From: Chelonoidis abingdonii
Taxonomy: Eukaryota; Chordata; Testudines; Testudinidae
Assembly (NCBI RefSeq): GCF_003597395.2
Contig: NC_133770.1
Location: 81,061,436-81,125,435 of the forward strand
DNA length: 64,000 bases
Reading direction: 5' to 3'
Made by a program: the position numbers and the translations under genes. This document shows, piece by piece, positions 34,870 through 45,293 of this stretch. The stretch's first letter is position 1, and every line of letters starts with the position of its first letter. Below the pieces are notes generated by a model. The model searched no databases and was not told the DNA's origin. It was given only the letters and a program-made list of their open reading frames with translations.

Positions 34870-35790
34870 AGGTTGTCAGCGACTGGACAGACCTACCCGG
34901 CAAAGTGGATGAGGTTCGCCCATGGGCGGCTGAATGGGGCATCTACCCTTTGCATTCTTTGGTACAGTCGATCTTAAGACTACCTACTTCATTTGAGGAA
35001 CCTGGAACAGTCCTTTTATCAGGGTGTATCTGGTGACCATTTCTGCCTTTCATCTGCCAATCCAGGGGCAGACGATGTTCTCCCCTGACATGATGGTCAA
35101 GTTCCTCAAAGGTCTTGAGAGACTTTTTCCGCAAGTTCGGTCCCCGGTCCCTCAGTGCTATCTCAACTTGGTTCTGTCCAAGCTCACGGGCCCACCCTTT
35201 GAGCCTTTGGCCTCGTGCTCCCTGTCTCACCTATCATGGAAGGTAGATTTCCTGGTGACGTTGGCGAGGTGAGTCTTCGAGCTGCGACCCCTGAGCTCAG
35301 AACCTCTGTACATGGTCTTCTGTAAGGACAAGGTCCAGCTCCGGCCCCACCCGGCCTTCCTTCCCAAGGTGGTATCTACTTTTCACATGAGCCAGGATAT
35401 CTTTCTTCCGGTCTTCCGCCCTAAGCCCCATGGATGTAAGAAGAGCCCTGGCTTTCTACCTAGATCAGGCAAAGCCTTTCTGTAAATTGACTCAGCTTTT
35501 CATCTCTACAGCTGATAGGATGAAGGGTCTCCTGGTGTTCATGTAGAGGATTTCTAACTGGATCACCTCTTGCATTCGGACCTGCTCTGAGTTGGTGGGA
35601 GTCCCTCTGCTGCTGATCGTCAGAGCGCACTCGACCGAAGCGCAGACATCTTCAGCGGCCTTCCTGGCACACTTCCCGATCCAGAACATCTGTCAAGCTG
35701 TGAAGTGAACATGTGCACCGAGGACCACGGCTCACTATGCCATCCCTCAGCAGGCCAGAGATAACATTGGGTTCGGCAGAGGGGTGTTGC
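34870..35790 (+). pseudogene. DIRS tyrosine recombinase remnant
   Basis: Blocks: FLKGLERLFPQV (about 35,102-35,137), GPPFEPLASCSLSHLSWK, the FELRPLSSEPLYMVF block (about 35,277-35,321), LRPHPAFLPKVVSTFH (about 35,340-35,387) and IFLPVFRPKPHG. The catalytic region reads RAHSTEAQTSSAAFLA (about 35,616-35,663): the His of HxxR is kept but the Arg position is shifted by what looks like an indel. THYAIPQQARDN-like sequence with the candidate nucleophilic Tyr follows near 35,732-35,765. Frameshifts and stops occur throughout. Confidence 0.7.
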
Positions 35791-35849
35791 AATCTTCACG
35801 TCCATGAACTATCCACCTCCAAGAGGTGACTTCCAAGCAGCCCCCAAGT

Positions 35850-36192
35850 TGAATGGACATGAGCAAGCACTTAAAGAAGAAAAGACAGTTACCTTTTCTG
35901 TAACTGGTGTTCTTTTGAGAGGTGTTGGTCATGTCCATTCCACAACCCGCCCTCCTTCCCCACTGTCAGAGTTTCTGGCAAGAAGGAACTGAGGGTGCGG
36001 GGAACTGGCGACGCTCTGTATACCGTGGCATGTGCGTGCCACTCCAGAGGGCTCTGGAGCTGGTCCCCTACAGATATTGCTGAGGGAAAAACTTCTGGCA
36101 CTGGTGCATGTTACAAGCACACACACCTAAACTGAATGGACATGAGCAACACATCTCGAAGAACACCAGTTATGGAAAAAGGTAACTGTCTT
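35850..36192 (+). repeat. DIRS nested right terminal inverted repeats
   Basis: The inner arm pair (GAATGGACATGAGCAAGCAC at 35,852-35,871 against GTCATGTCCATTCC at about 35,928-35,941) and the outer arm (GAATGGACATGAGCAACACA, 36,135-36,154) repeat the layout of the 44.95-45.29 kb terminus, ending GGTAACTGTCTTTT at about 36,192. Confidence 0.75.
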
Positions 36193-37743
36193 TTAAATCA
36201 GCTGAAGTGTAAGCTTGTCATCTTAGATGGATACCTTTGCGGAGAGTTAAGTCTGGTGCTGGATGGCTGAGTTTCACTTCTTAGATAATGTTAGAAAGCA
36301 CCATCAGTCTAGAGAGGAGGTGGGTAGAAAGCCTGAGTGTAGTAACTTTAAAATAAGGTTACTCTGCCACTAGAGGGCACATTAATATTTAGTTTACTTG
36401 TATAACTTAGTGGATTGGAGAGGAGGTTTTATTTTTACAGCCTTCTAATGATTCACAGGACCTGAGAAGAATGCCAGAGATGGAAATGAGATAATAAAAA
36501 CATGGGTATCAGTAAAGCCAAAAATTCCCATGTTAAGTGTTTCATAACCTAGTAAACCTCAAATCACTAGCTTTCTGAATTTTGGGTATAAAATTAGTTT
36601 GCTAGAACAATCCATAGCATGAGTCTTGTAAACAGTGAGGAAATATGGGAGAAAATACAAAAAAAAAAATTCATCAAATTATTTTTAAAATTTGTTATCT
36701 TTTTTGCTCCAATGAGGGTGGTCTGATGCAGCATATTTTTTTAAAAAATATTTTTTATCCCATGTTCGGGTATAAATTAGCATCAGGAAAAAATATTAGC
36801 CCCCAGGATACTATTGTAGCTATGTAATTTCCATGTGTGCCACAAGAGAAGAGACACATACTGCTAGGAAACAAAAATCAAGTTGCAAATGAAAGAGGTA
36901 TTATGAACAAGCAGACCATTTCATAAGAGACTTTCCTCTCTACCTTCCTGCATAATTCTGACTTAGGAGGTAAGGTATATTAGAGAGCACAAGGCTTCAG
37001 ATAAATTGCATTTTACAAGATGAAATAAATCCTCCTCAAACACTGAATTATAAAGCTTATGTGAATCCTTTAAATGCAGAAACTTTCTCCAAAAAGTAAG
37101 ATTGACACATCTCTTCAGCAAACACAACATCCACTTTTTGACAAACTCCAATTATCTTTGCTTCCATCTCTCCCATTTTATCAAAAAGTACACATTCATC
37201 CTCCTTAGTTGTAAATGCTTTATGGAGCACTTTTTTGTGTGTCAGGACAGTTTCCAATGAATGAGTTTTAGTAAGAAATATGCCTTATTTACAGAATTCC
37301 GGTGTAGGTGTCCTCTCCTTCCTGTTCACAAAGCCTTAATAGTAATTGGGGGATATAAAATATTTTCTTGGCACTTTTTGATTGCATGTTTTTGTTTTTA
37401 AACATTGTTTTTTGGCAGTGGCCTGCTTTGTCAGTACAGATTGGATGCAGACAGGTTTCATGAAAATTGATATTGGATTTAGGCTTTGTATTCATGTACA
37501 TTTAAAATGGAAAAAGTGGAGAGGTGAGGGAATTGTTCTTATTCATTGTATTTTTTCCCCTTTAGAGGTCTTGTAAATACCCCTTGGGCTGTGTATATCC
37601 TGGGTTTTTTCCTTAAAATTTCCCACCATTGCACTATGAGTGGTGCTTCTGCAGCAGTGATGATAACAATGGGATTTCTAGCGTAGCTAAGGCACCAGCA
37701 TTTTTACATCCGTATCATCTAACTGTGCTCAGAACAAGTGTAT
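36193..37743. other. Unassigned AT-rich DNA
   Basis: About 1.55 kb with no recognised repeat or coding signature. Short open frames here lack motifs. Confidence 0.5.
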
Positions 37744-37748
37744 ACAAC

Positions 37749-38390
37749 TGTGACAGACCCAGGTCAGTGGGGTACAGGAGTCTGGTAGAGGGCAAATATA
37801 CTGGTCACTGGATGAGTAGTTTTCTGTTCCCTGAGTGACCAGGGCAGGGGCTGCACTAGAGTAATCAGGAACCTGCTAGAACCAGTTAAGGCAGACAGGC
37901 TGATTAGAACACCTGCAGCCAATCAAGGCAGGCTAATCAGGGCACCTGGGTTTAAAAAGGAGCTCACTCCAGTCAGGGAGGGGGGAGCCAGAGGAGAGGA
38001 AGTGCGTGTGAGGAGCTGGGAGCAAGAGGTGCAAGGAGCTGAGAGTGAGAGGCTGTGCTGCTGGAGGACTAAGGAGTACAAGAGTTATCAGACACCAGGA
38101 GGAAGGTCCTGTGGTGAGGATAAAGAAGGTGTTTGGAGGAGGCCATGGGGAAGTAGCCCAGGGAGTTGTAGCTGTCATGCAGCTGTTACAGGAGGCACTA
38201 TAGACAGCTGCAATCCACAGGGCCCTGGGCTGGAACCCGGAGTAGAGGGCGGGCCTGGGTTCCCCCCAAACCTCCCAACTCCTGATCAGACACAGGAGGA
38301 GTTGACCCAGACTGTGGGGAAGATCACTGAGGTGAGCAAATCTGCCGATAAGCGCAGGATCCACCGAAGTAGAGGAGGAACTTTGTCACA
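37749..38390 (+). mobile_element. Solo LTR (gypsy-like), plus strand
   Basis: Begins TGTGACAGACCCAGG and ends GGAACTTTGTCACA, so the ends are TGTGACA / TGTCACA inverted. The length is 642 bases. A TATA-like TTTAAAAAGG lies at 37,951-37,960. Flanking pentamers ACAAC (37,744-37,748) and ACACC (38,391-38,395) differ at one base, a likely decayed target duplication. I remember this as an abundant turtle LTR, probably Ty3/gypsy, but cannot give a name. No internal region is attached. Confidence 0.8.
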
Positions 38391-38395
38391 ACACC

Positions 38396-39340
38396 ATAGT
38401 GACAAAAATGATGGTGGCTCCACACTATATCTTCTACTGTTATCACTGATCTCAGTGGAATGATGTGGAGGTCTAAGAAAAGGATTGATGCAAATATTAT
38501 TTGATTTTGAAAGGCAGGTAGGGGAGCATACACAGCATTCTGGACAAAGGGAATGAACTGGGTCTGGTAGCCTCAGAAAATAAGATTACAAAAATAGCAA
38601 AAAGGGACATGTAGAACAGATGCCAGCCCCTCAAGGTGGAAGTGACTTCTTGAGTTTAATATAGTCCCAGAATGCTGATGGCTGAAGATCACAGTTGTTA
38701 TCTTTTCCCCGAAGACTTGTGGTTAGTCTCTTCAAGACAGCAGTGTTCCTCACTTGAATGCCTGGCTGTTTTCTGGACTTGAGAATAAGGCTCTCATATG
38801 TCTTGCTTCATTAATTAGCTTGGCAGTAATTTCTTATGCGATTTGGCTGAAAGATAATTCTTATCTGTCATTTTTATAGCAAAATCTCTTGGATCTAGTG
38901 GTACTATTCTTCTGGCTATCTCTATTGTTTGTTTTGTGCACCTCTTTTCTTCTGAGATTGAGGCAACCTTCCTTGTAGGGAGACCTGTATCTAGCTCTGT
39001 CAGAAGTCCAGTAGGGCCATTCTATTGTTGCAGAACAGGCAACAGACATCTGTTACTTCTGCATCCGATAGGGATTAATCATGTTGCTGGTTCAGGAACT
39101 GAGAATCAAACTCAGATCTTAACTTTAGTCCCTTATGAGAGCCATTAGAATGTTAGACTGGTCCTTTAATTTCTTGCCTTTGGCAGGGGTGGTGAGAAGC
39201 TGCTATGATGCTAAACATTTCAAAGTATTACATTATATATAACAATTTTATTTTTGCATCTGACCAGTTGGAGCTATTAGTCTGGTTAGTTGTGATAGTG
39301 TTATTAATAGTCTCTATGGGCATAGATACTGTGTCAAGAA
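38396..39340. other. Unassigned DNA
   Basis: No recognised feature. Confidence 0.45.
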
Positions 39341-39348
39341 AAAAACAT

Positions 39349-39560
39349 TTTGTTCTTCTTCGAGTGGTTGTTCATATCCATTCTAAGCAGGTGTATGCGT
39401 GCCGCGTGCACACCAGCCGGAAGATTTTCCCCTAGCAGCGTCCGTAGGGTCGGCCCTGGTGCCCTCTGGAGTGGCGCCACTATGGCGCCCTATAAAGGGG
39501 CCCACTGACCCTCCACCCCCTCAGTTCCTTCTTACCGCCAGTGACGGCTAGCTGGAACTT
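39349..39560 (+). repeat. DIRS left terminal inverted repeat
   Basis: Starts GTTCTTCTTCGAGTGGTTGT and contains GCCGCGTGCACACCAGCCGG and AGTGGCGCCACTATGGCGCC. The reverse complement recurs at 45,014-45,260. It is GC-rich against AT-rich flanks. Confidence 0.9.
39491..39497 (+). promoter_or_regulatory. TATA box candidate in DIRS left repeat
   Basis: TATAAAG between GGCGCCC and GGGCCC, about 150 bases ahead of gag. The same motif exists in reverse in the right repeat at 45,119-45,124 (TTTATA). It would suit the start of the element's own transcript. Confidence 0.45.
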
Positions 39561-39644
39561 CTCTTGCGTAGCAAGTTAGGAATGTCCTATCCTCGTGTAT
39601 AGTCCATGTATATAGTTTGTATATAGTTAGTTTACTGAGGTCAT

Positions 39645-42100
39645 TTGTGTATAGTTCTTGGTAGTTGGGGGGTCCCGCCCCACATTTTCATTACCCATTG
39701 GGAAATCTCCGGGTCCCCCAGGTTTAAACTCTGCAAGGACTGCGGGAAATTCATGCCCAAGAGTGACCCGCGTTCTGCTTGTTTGAGGTGCCTCAGAGAG
39801 AGCCACCAAAAGGACTGGTGTTCTATCTGCAGGGGTTTCCACCTGAGAACTCTCAAAGACAGAGCTCAAAGACTTAGAGTCCCCCTGATGGAGGCTGCCC
39901 TGCGGCCACCCTCGGACCCAGAACCAGCCAAGGTGGTGCCCAGCACGTCTTCCTCGGTGCGGAGCACACCGGCACCAGGACTTAGGGCCCAGCCCAAGTC
40001 ATCTAAGACGCGGCATCGAACAGAGTTGGGTCATAGGAAGTCTGCCTCGGTGCAGCACCGCTCCCCATTTCCGGTGCCCGCTAAGAAGAGGAAGCCGGTG
40101 AGGGAACGGTCACCCCACCAGGACCCCCAGAGGCCAACGCCATCCGCGGGTGCAAGCGGACAGGCTGGGCTACAGCCCTTGGCTGCTCCATCGACTCCTG
40201 TACCGCAGAGAGGGCGGTCGAGTCCAGACCGGCCTAGATCCCTGGACCTCAACGGAGACTTGCGCCTCCCTTCGACACCGGAGGCATTTGAGGCGGCCTC
40301 AGACTTGATGGGACTTCCGGCCCTGGCCTCCCCGCACCGTATTAGGGAGTTGCCTTCCATGACCCGTCCCCCAGTACAATCGAGGGGCAAGCCGGCCATG
40401 CTGTCGCCTCCCTCCCCGCACCGCGCCGATAGGGCGGAACCGGACCAGATAAGAGGCTCCCCACCGCCTCAGCATCACTCTCCAACGGCACCGGGTGCTT
40501 CTCCCCCCAGGTCCTCTTATTCAGAGACTTCAGACTCAGAGGTAGACTCTTACCACTCCAGCCGGTTGCGGAGCAGGAGATCGGTTTCGGGGGTTAGCCA
40601 CCAGCGTTACCCACGGTGGCAGCAGCAATGGCATTCACCCTCACAGTGGCCGTTTTGGACCCCCTGAGCCTACCACCAGTCGGTAGGCCAGGCGTTTGGT
40701 CCTTGATCAAGGTCGGCCTCGGTCTCCTCAGCGTCGGTGGCCTCGGCGCAGCTGCCTCCTCCACCGGCACCGTCACTGGGCAGGGTATGGTACATATCCA
40801 AGTTCAGCACCCCCTAGCCGGGCAGCGGCACCAGCAGTAGCTACAGTTCAGGCTCAACAGGCACTGCCCAATACGCCAAGCTGTTCACTGGCGACCCTGG
40901 TACCTGTCACGATGCCGCATTTAGAATCAGAATAGGCCCCGCAACCACAGTACCGTGTGCCGCAGAACTCTGAAGGGATACATGCACCTGAGGAAGGGCC
41001 GATCCAAGTAATTTCCTCGTCTTCCTCCCCGGACGAAGCGGTCTCGGGCATGGCTGCGGCACAAGCCCTGGAGGACACTTGGATCCTCCAACAACTACTC
41101 TGGTGAGCAACTCAGAGCCTTGCAATCCAGGCTGAGGAAATCGAGGTGGATGCGGATCCGGTAGTAGACATCCTAGCTCTCTCAGGACCATCCAGGGTGG
41201 CTCTTCCGTTGATCAAGACCATAACGGTTATGTCTCGCACCTTATGGCAAACGCCAGCCTCACTGGCCCCTACTGCCAAGAGAACGGAGCGGTGTTATTT
41301 CGTTCCCTCTAAAGGATACGAACACTTGTACACCCTCCCCCCCCCGGACTCCCTGGTGGTGGATGCAGCCAACCAGCGGGAGCGTCAGGGGTTTCAGGGG
41401 GCAACACCAAAGAGTGAGGGCGCCAAAAGACTTGACCTCTTTGGTAGAAAAGTGTACTCTACGGCAGGCCTACAACTCCGTATTGCCAACCAACAGGCAG
41501 TCGTAAGCCAATATGGTCATAACACGTGTTCAGCCATGTTGAAGTTTACGGAGCTCCTTCCCCAGGAGTGGAGATCGGAATTTTCGACCCTGGTAGAGGA
41601 GGGGAAACTGATCTCCCGAGCCTCTCTCCAGGTTGCCCTAGATGCGGGGAACTCAGCCTCGCGCACTCTGGCCACAGGCCTAGTCATGAGGCGAGAAGCC
41701 TGGCTCCAGGTCTCGGGTCAGACCTTCCCTATGAGGTCCAGCAGACTATTCAAGACCTCCCCTTTGAGGGACAGATGCTGTTTTCCGAAAAGATGGACAA
41801 ACGTCTGCATAGCCTAAAGGACTCGAGGGCCACGCTTCACTCGCTGGGCTTGCATACTACCCCTGCGACCCAGTGCAGGCAGTTTAGGCCGCAGGCGGCC
41901 CCACACCCTACCAGCTCCAGACTTACCAGGAGCTGGGGCGCAGGCGGGGCAGAAATGACTGGAGGCTTCACCAACGCCTAGGCCCCCTGTTTGATGGTAT
42001 GGTCGAGGGCGACCTACCTATCGAGACTCTGGATCATTCTACCCCTACCTTTGGGTCATGTCTGTCCCCCTTCTACTGTGCCTGGTCCTGAATCACATCG
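39645..42100 (+). pseudogene. DIRS gag
   Basis: The first 340 codons (39,645-40,667) are open. Residues 28-66 hold a cysteine/histidine cluster CKDCGK, CLRCLRESH, CSICRGF (CxxC, CxxC-H, CxxC) typical of DIRS gag. A long Ser/Pro/Arg-rich linker follows. A TGA at 40,665-40,667 stops it where related copies suggest a Trp codon. After frame changes the C-terminal domain resumes at 41,146-41,817 (LWQTPASLAPTAKR, CYFVPSKGYEHLY, KRLDLFGRKVYSTAGLQLRI). A further shift near 41,750 moves the frame to FEGQMLFSEKMDKRLHSLKD. Gag would package the element RNA. Confidence 0.85.
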
Positions 42101-42109
42101 GACAGCTGG

Positions 42110-43127
42110 GTGCACAGTAGAGAGGGGATATTCTATCCAGTTTTCCTCCCTCCCGCCCCACCAGCCCTCCTCCCCATCCCTCTTCAGGGACCCATTTCAC
42201 GAGTAACTTCTAATTCAAGAGATGAAGTCCCTCATGGAGGCAGGGGCGGTGGAGGAAGTCCCTCGGGAGCTCAGGAGCAAAGGCTTCTAGTCCCGATATT
42301 TCCTAATACCGAAGGTGAAAGAGGGCCTGAGACCCATCCTGGACTTGCGGTGGCTGAACAAGTTTGTACAAAAGCTCAAGTTCCGCATGGTCTCCCTGTC
42401 CTCAATCATTCCCTCCTTGGATCCAGGAGATTGGTATACTGCCCTTGACTTAAAGGACGCTTATTTCCACATCACCATAATTCCCTGACACCGTCGGTAC
42501 CTCAAATTCGTCGTGGCCGATGCCCATCTGCAGTTCATGGTTCTCCCGTTTGGCTTGTCAGCTGCCCCAAGGGTCTCCACAAAGTGTATGGCTGTTGTGG
42601 CGGCCTTCCTGCGCAGGGGGGGCATCCAGGTATTCCCCTACCTGGACGATTGGCTCGTAAAGGGCCACACCAAGGAGCAAGTGGAGGCCCAGGTGTTGTT
42701 CATCAGTCGGACCTTTCTCAATCTCGGCCTCCTCTTGTACGAAGCCAAGTCCACCCTGTCTCTTATGCAACGAATAGAGTTCATAGGGGCGGTTCTGGAC
42801 TCCACCCATGCCAGAGCATACCTTCTGGAATCCAGGTTCCGTGTGATTTCTGAGCTCATCCTCGGACTGCACTGCGCCCCGATTACCACGGCTTGGATCT
42901 GCCACCGGCTGTTGGGTCACATGACGGCGTGCACCTACGTGGTAAACCATGCCAGACTCCGGCTTCGCCCGCTACAGTCCCGGTTAGCGACAGTATACCG
43001 CCCGGCCAGGGACCCCCTGGACTCAGTGGTGTCCATTCCCCACTTGGTGCTAAGCTCGCTACGGTGGTGGCTCGACCGGCAGAAAGTGTGCATGGGTGCT
43101 CCCTTCGCTGCCCCTCAACCCTGGTAA
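42110..43127 (+). pseudogene. DIRS reverse transcriptase
   Basis: One frame from 42,207 reads the RT palm and fingers: YFLIPKVKEGLRPILDLRWL (about 42,297-42,356), DWYTALDLKDAYFHI (about 42,429-42,473, first catalytic Asp), LPFGLSAAPRVSTK (about 42,543-42,584) and YLDD (42,639-42,650), the DIRS-specific version of the YxDD box. Three in-frame stops break it: TAA at 42,204, TAG at 42,288 and TGA at 42,486. Each could be restored conceptually by a single substitution, so the decay is mild. It ends at 43,127 and RNase H lies in another frame. Confidence 0.92.
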
Positions 43128-43910
43128 CGGATGCCTCGGATCGAGGTTGGGGAGCACACCTGGGACACCACAGGACGCAGGGCTTGTGGTCGCTGGAGGA
43201 CCTCGAGTTGCATATCAATGTCAGGGAGCTGAGAGGGGTTTGTGTTCCTTGTTTGACCTTCCGGTCCCAACTGGCCGGCAGATGTGTTTCAGTCCTCTCG
43301 GACAACACATCGGCGGTCTTTTATATCAACAAACGGGGGAGCACGCTCCTCTCCCCTGTGCAGGGAAACCCTTGCGTTGTGGGATTTCTGCATCCACAGT
43401 GCTACCCACCTGACGGCGTTCTACCTTCCGAGGGAGCAGAACGGCCTGACGGACACCCTCAGCCGCTCATTCTGGGTTCACGAGTGGTCCCTCCGACGGG
43501 ACATGGTACACTTAATCTTCCAGCTCTGGGGCTTTCCCCAGTTAGACCTGTTCGCCTCAAGGGAAAACAGAAAGTGCAGACGATTCTGCTCCCTCCTGGG
43601 CCTCAGTCAGGGGTCTCTGTCGGACACCTTTCTCCAGTCTTGAGGGGTCGATCTGCTCTACACCTTCGCTCCGATCTCCCTGATACACAGGGTGATTTTG
43701 AAGATTCACAGGGACCACGGATGGGTAATCCTGATAGCTCCAGCGTGGCCGCGCCAACATTGGTACACGTCGCTCCTGCACATGTCTGTTCAGGCGCCCC
43801 TAACGCTGCCCCTGCTTCTGGACCTGATCATGCAGGACCGGGGCTCCCTCCGCCACCTGAACCTGGAATCTCTCCACCTCACAGCCTGGATGCTCCATGG
43901 CTGAACCCGG
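43110..43910 (+). pseudogene. DIRS RNase H and linker to recombinase
   Basis: TLVTDASDRGWGAHL begins near 43,118, with the first catalytic Asp at 43,130. ELHINVREL, carrying the catalytic Glu, and SVLSDNTSAVFYINKRGS (about 43,291-43,344), carrying the next Asp, follow. A one-base shift near 43,350 moves the frame, where NGLTDTLSR (final Asp of RNase H) continues at about 43,440, followed by HEWSLRRDMVHLIFQLWGFP and then VILKIHRDHGWVILIAPAWP (about 43,692-43,751), the block preceding the recombinase. A TGA at 43,641 interrupts. Confidence 0.88.
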
Positions 43911-43989
43911 TGGAGATGCAGTGCTCCTAGCAGGTCAGACAGGTGCTACTTGGTAGTAGGAAACCATCAACTAGGACCACCTACCTGGC

Positions 43990-44925
43990 CAAATGAAAGT
44001 GCTTCTCAATATGGTCGGGTCAGCAAGGTCACAATCCACTGGGTGTCCCAATCCCCATTGTCTTAGACTATTTGCTCCACCTCAGACAACTGGGCCTCTC
44101 CCTCTCCTTGATTCGTGTTCACTTGGCAGCCATCTCGGCTTTCCGTCCGGGAGAGGGGGGTACCTCGGTGTTTGCGAACCTGCTGGTTGGACGTTTCCTC
44201 AAGGGCATGGACAGGCTATTTCTGCATCTTCGTCAGCCGACTCCTGCCTGGGAACGGGACCTCCCTTTGAGCCTCTGGCTTCATGCTCCCTGTTGTACCT
44301 GTCGTATAAAACCGCCTTCCTGGTGGTGATCACCTCAGCCAGGAGTGTGTCAGAGCTCAGGGCGTTAACATCCGAGCCCCTGTACACTGTCTTCTATAAG
44401 GACGAGGTCCAACTTAGACCTCACCCGGCCTTCCTCCCCAAGGTCGTCTCATAGTTCCATATGGGACAAGATATCTTTCTCCCGGTGTTTTATCCGAAAC
44501 CTCACTTTTCCAGTGAGGAGCGGAGATTACATTCCCTGGATGTCCGCAGGGCCTTGGCCTTTTACATCGAGCGTACCAAGGCATTCAGACGCTCGACACA
44601 GCTCTTCATTGCGGTGGCGGATAGATTGAAAGGTCTCCTGGTCTCCTCTCAGCGAATCTCTTCGTGAATCGCAACCTGCATCCGGGAATGCTACCGCATA
44701 GCTAAGACCCCTGTGCCTCCGGTCACGGCCTACTCTACTAGGGTGCAGGCCTCCTCTGTGGCATTCCTGGCTCAGATCCTGACTCAGGAGACTTGTAGAG
44801 CAGCCATGTGGTTCTCCATCCACATGTTCTCGTCGCACTATGCAATCACGCACGAGGCTAGGGATGATGCAGCCTTTGGCCATGCAGTACTCCAGTCAGC
44901 AGTGAACTCTGACCCCACCACCTAG
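43990..44925 (+). pseudogene. DIRS tyrosine recombinase
   Basis: The N-terminal DNA-binding part (LSLSLIRVHLAAISAFRPGE, about 44,093-44,152) is one frame away from the catalytic part. The catalytic part is open in a single frame from about 44,250 except for TAG at 44,452 and TGA at 44,665. The first catalytic Arg is in ITSARSVSELRAL (Arg codon 44,341). The HxxR motif reads YSTR at 44,731-44,742, so the His is replaced by Tyr (TAC; a CAC codon is expected). The nucleophile is probably the Tyr of SSHYAITHEA (44,839). The neighbouring copy at 16.77 kb retains His. Confidence 0.88.
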
Positions 44926-44950
44926 GTTTATGCTTGTGGGTCACCTGCTT

Positions 44951-45293
44951 GGAATGGACATGAACAACCACTCAAAGAAGTTAAAACAGTTACCCACCTT
45001 TTAGTAATTTGTAGTTCTTCGAGATGTGTTGTTCATGTCCATTCCAATACCCACCCTCCTGCCCCTTGTCTGAGTGCCAGCAAGAAGGAACTGAGGGGGT
45101 GAAGGGTCGGCGGGCCCCTTTATAGGGCGCCGTAGTGGCGCCACTGCAGGGGCACCAGAGCTGACCCTATGGTCGCTGCTAAGGGAAAATCTTCCGGCTG
45201 ACGTGCACACGGCGCGCACAAACCTGCTTGGAATGGACATGAACAACACATCTCAAAGAGCAGCAGTTACTAAAAGGTGGGTAACCGTTTTTT
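44951..45293 (+). repeat. DIRS nested right terminal inverted repeats
   Basis: Three related arms: GGAATGGACATGAACAACCA (44,951-44,980), its inverse ending in GTTCATGTCCATTCC (45,014-45,045), and the outer arm from 45,230 (GGAATGGACATGAACAACAC) to 45,293. Bases 44,981-45,045 are complementary to 45,230-45,293. The central part (45,046-45,229) is the inverse of the left terminal repeat. The stretch could fold into a long hairpin. Confidence 0.9.

Larger units (their letters stand above)
34588..36192 (+). mobile_element. Rearranged DIRS-type retrotransposon (inverted gag piece, recombinase, right terminus)
   Basis: The left 210 bases encode, on the minus strand, part of the DIRS gag C-terminal domain (VLWQTPSSLQP, KYFVPSKGHKYQYTHP). 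From about 34,870 the plus strand encodes the recombinase, and the nested right terminal repeats follow at 35,850-36,192. The opposite orientation of gag next to recombinase, with RT and RNase H missing, shows an internal inversion plus deletion near 34,800-34,850. It is closely related to the 39-45 kb copy. Confidence 0.75.
39341..45293 (+). mobile_element. Almost complete DIRS-type tyrosine-recombinase retrotransposon
   Basis: About 5.95 kb with all parts in the usual order: left terminal repeat (39,349-39,560), gag (39,645-42,100), reverse transcriptase (42,207-43,127), RNase H (about 43,110-43,370), a linker block, tyrosine recombinase (about 44,060-44,925) and nested inverted right termini (44,951-45,293). 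DIRS elements lack an integrase and protease and integrate a circular DNA through the recombinase without duplicating the target. Coding regions are well preserved but carry stop codons and one-base frameshifts, so this copy is not autonomous as assembled. It is the reference copy for the other DIRS pieces in the window. Confidence 0.93.

Noticed and set aside
36645..37257. Short frames between 36.6 and 37.3 kb as exons
   Set aside because: Low-complexity AT-rich translations without motifs.
37933..38463. Overlapping frames of 143 and 153 codons on both strands
   Set aside because: They lie almost entirely in the non-coding LTR at 37,749-38,390 and show no protein motif.
40031..40399. Minus-strand frame of 122 codons opposite DIRS gag
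   Set aside because: Shadow of gag; codon pattern and Cys/His motif belong to the plus strand.
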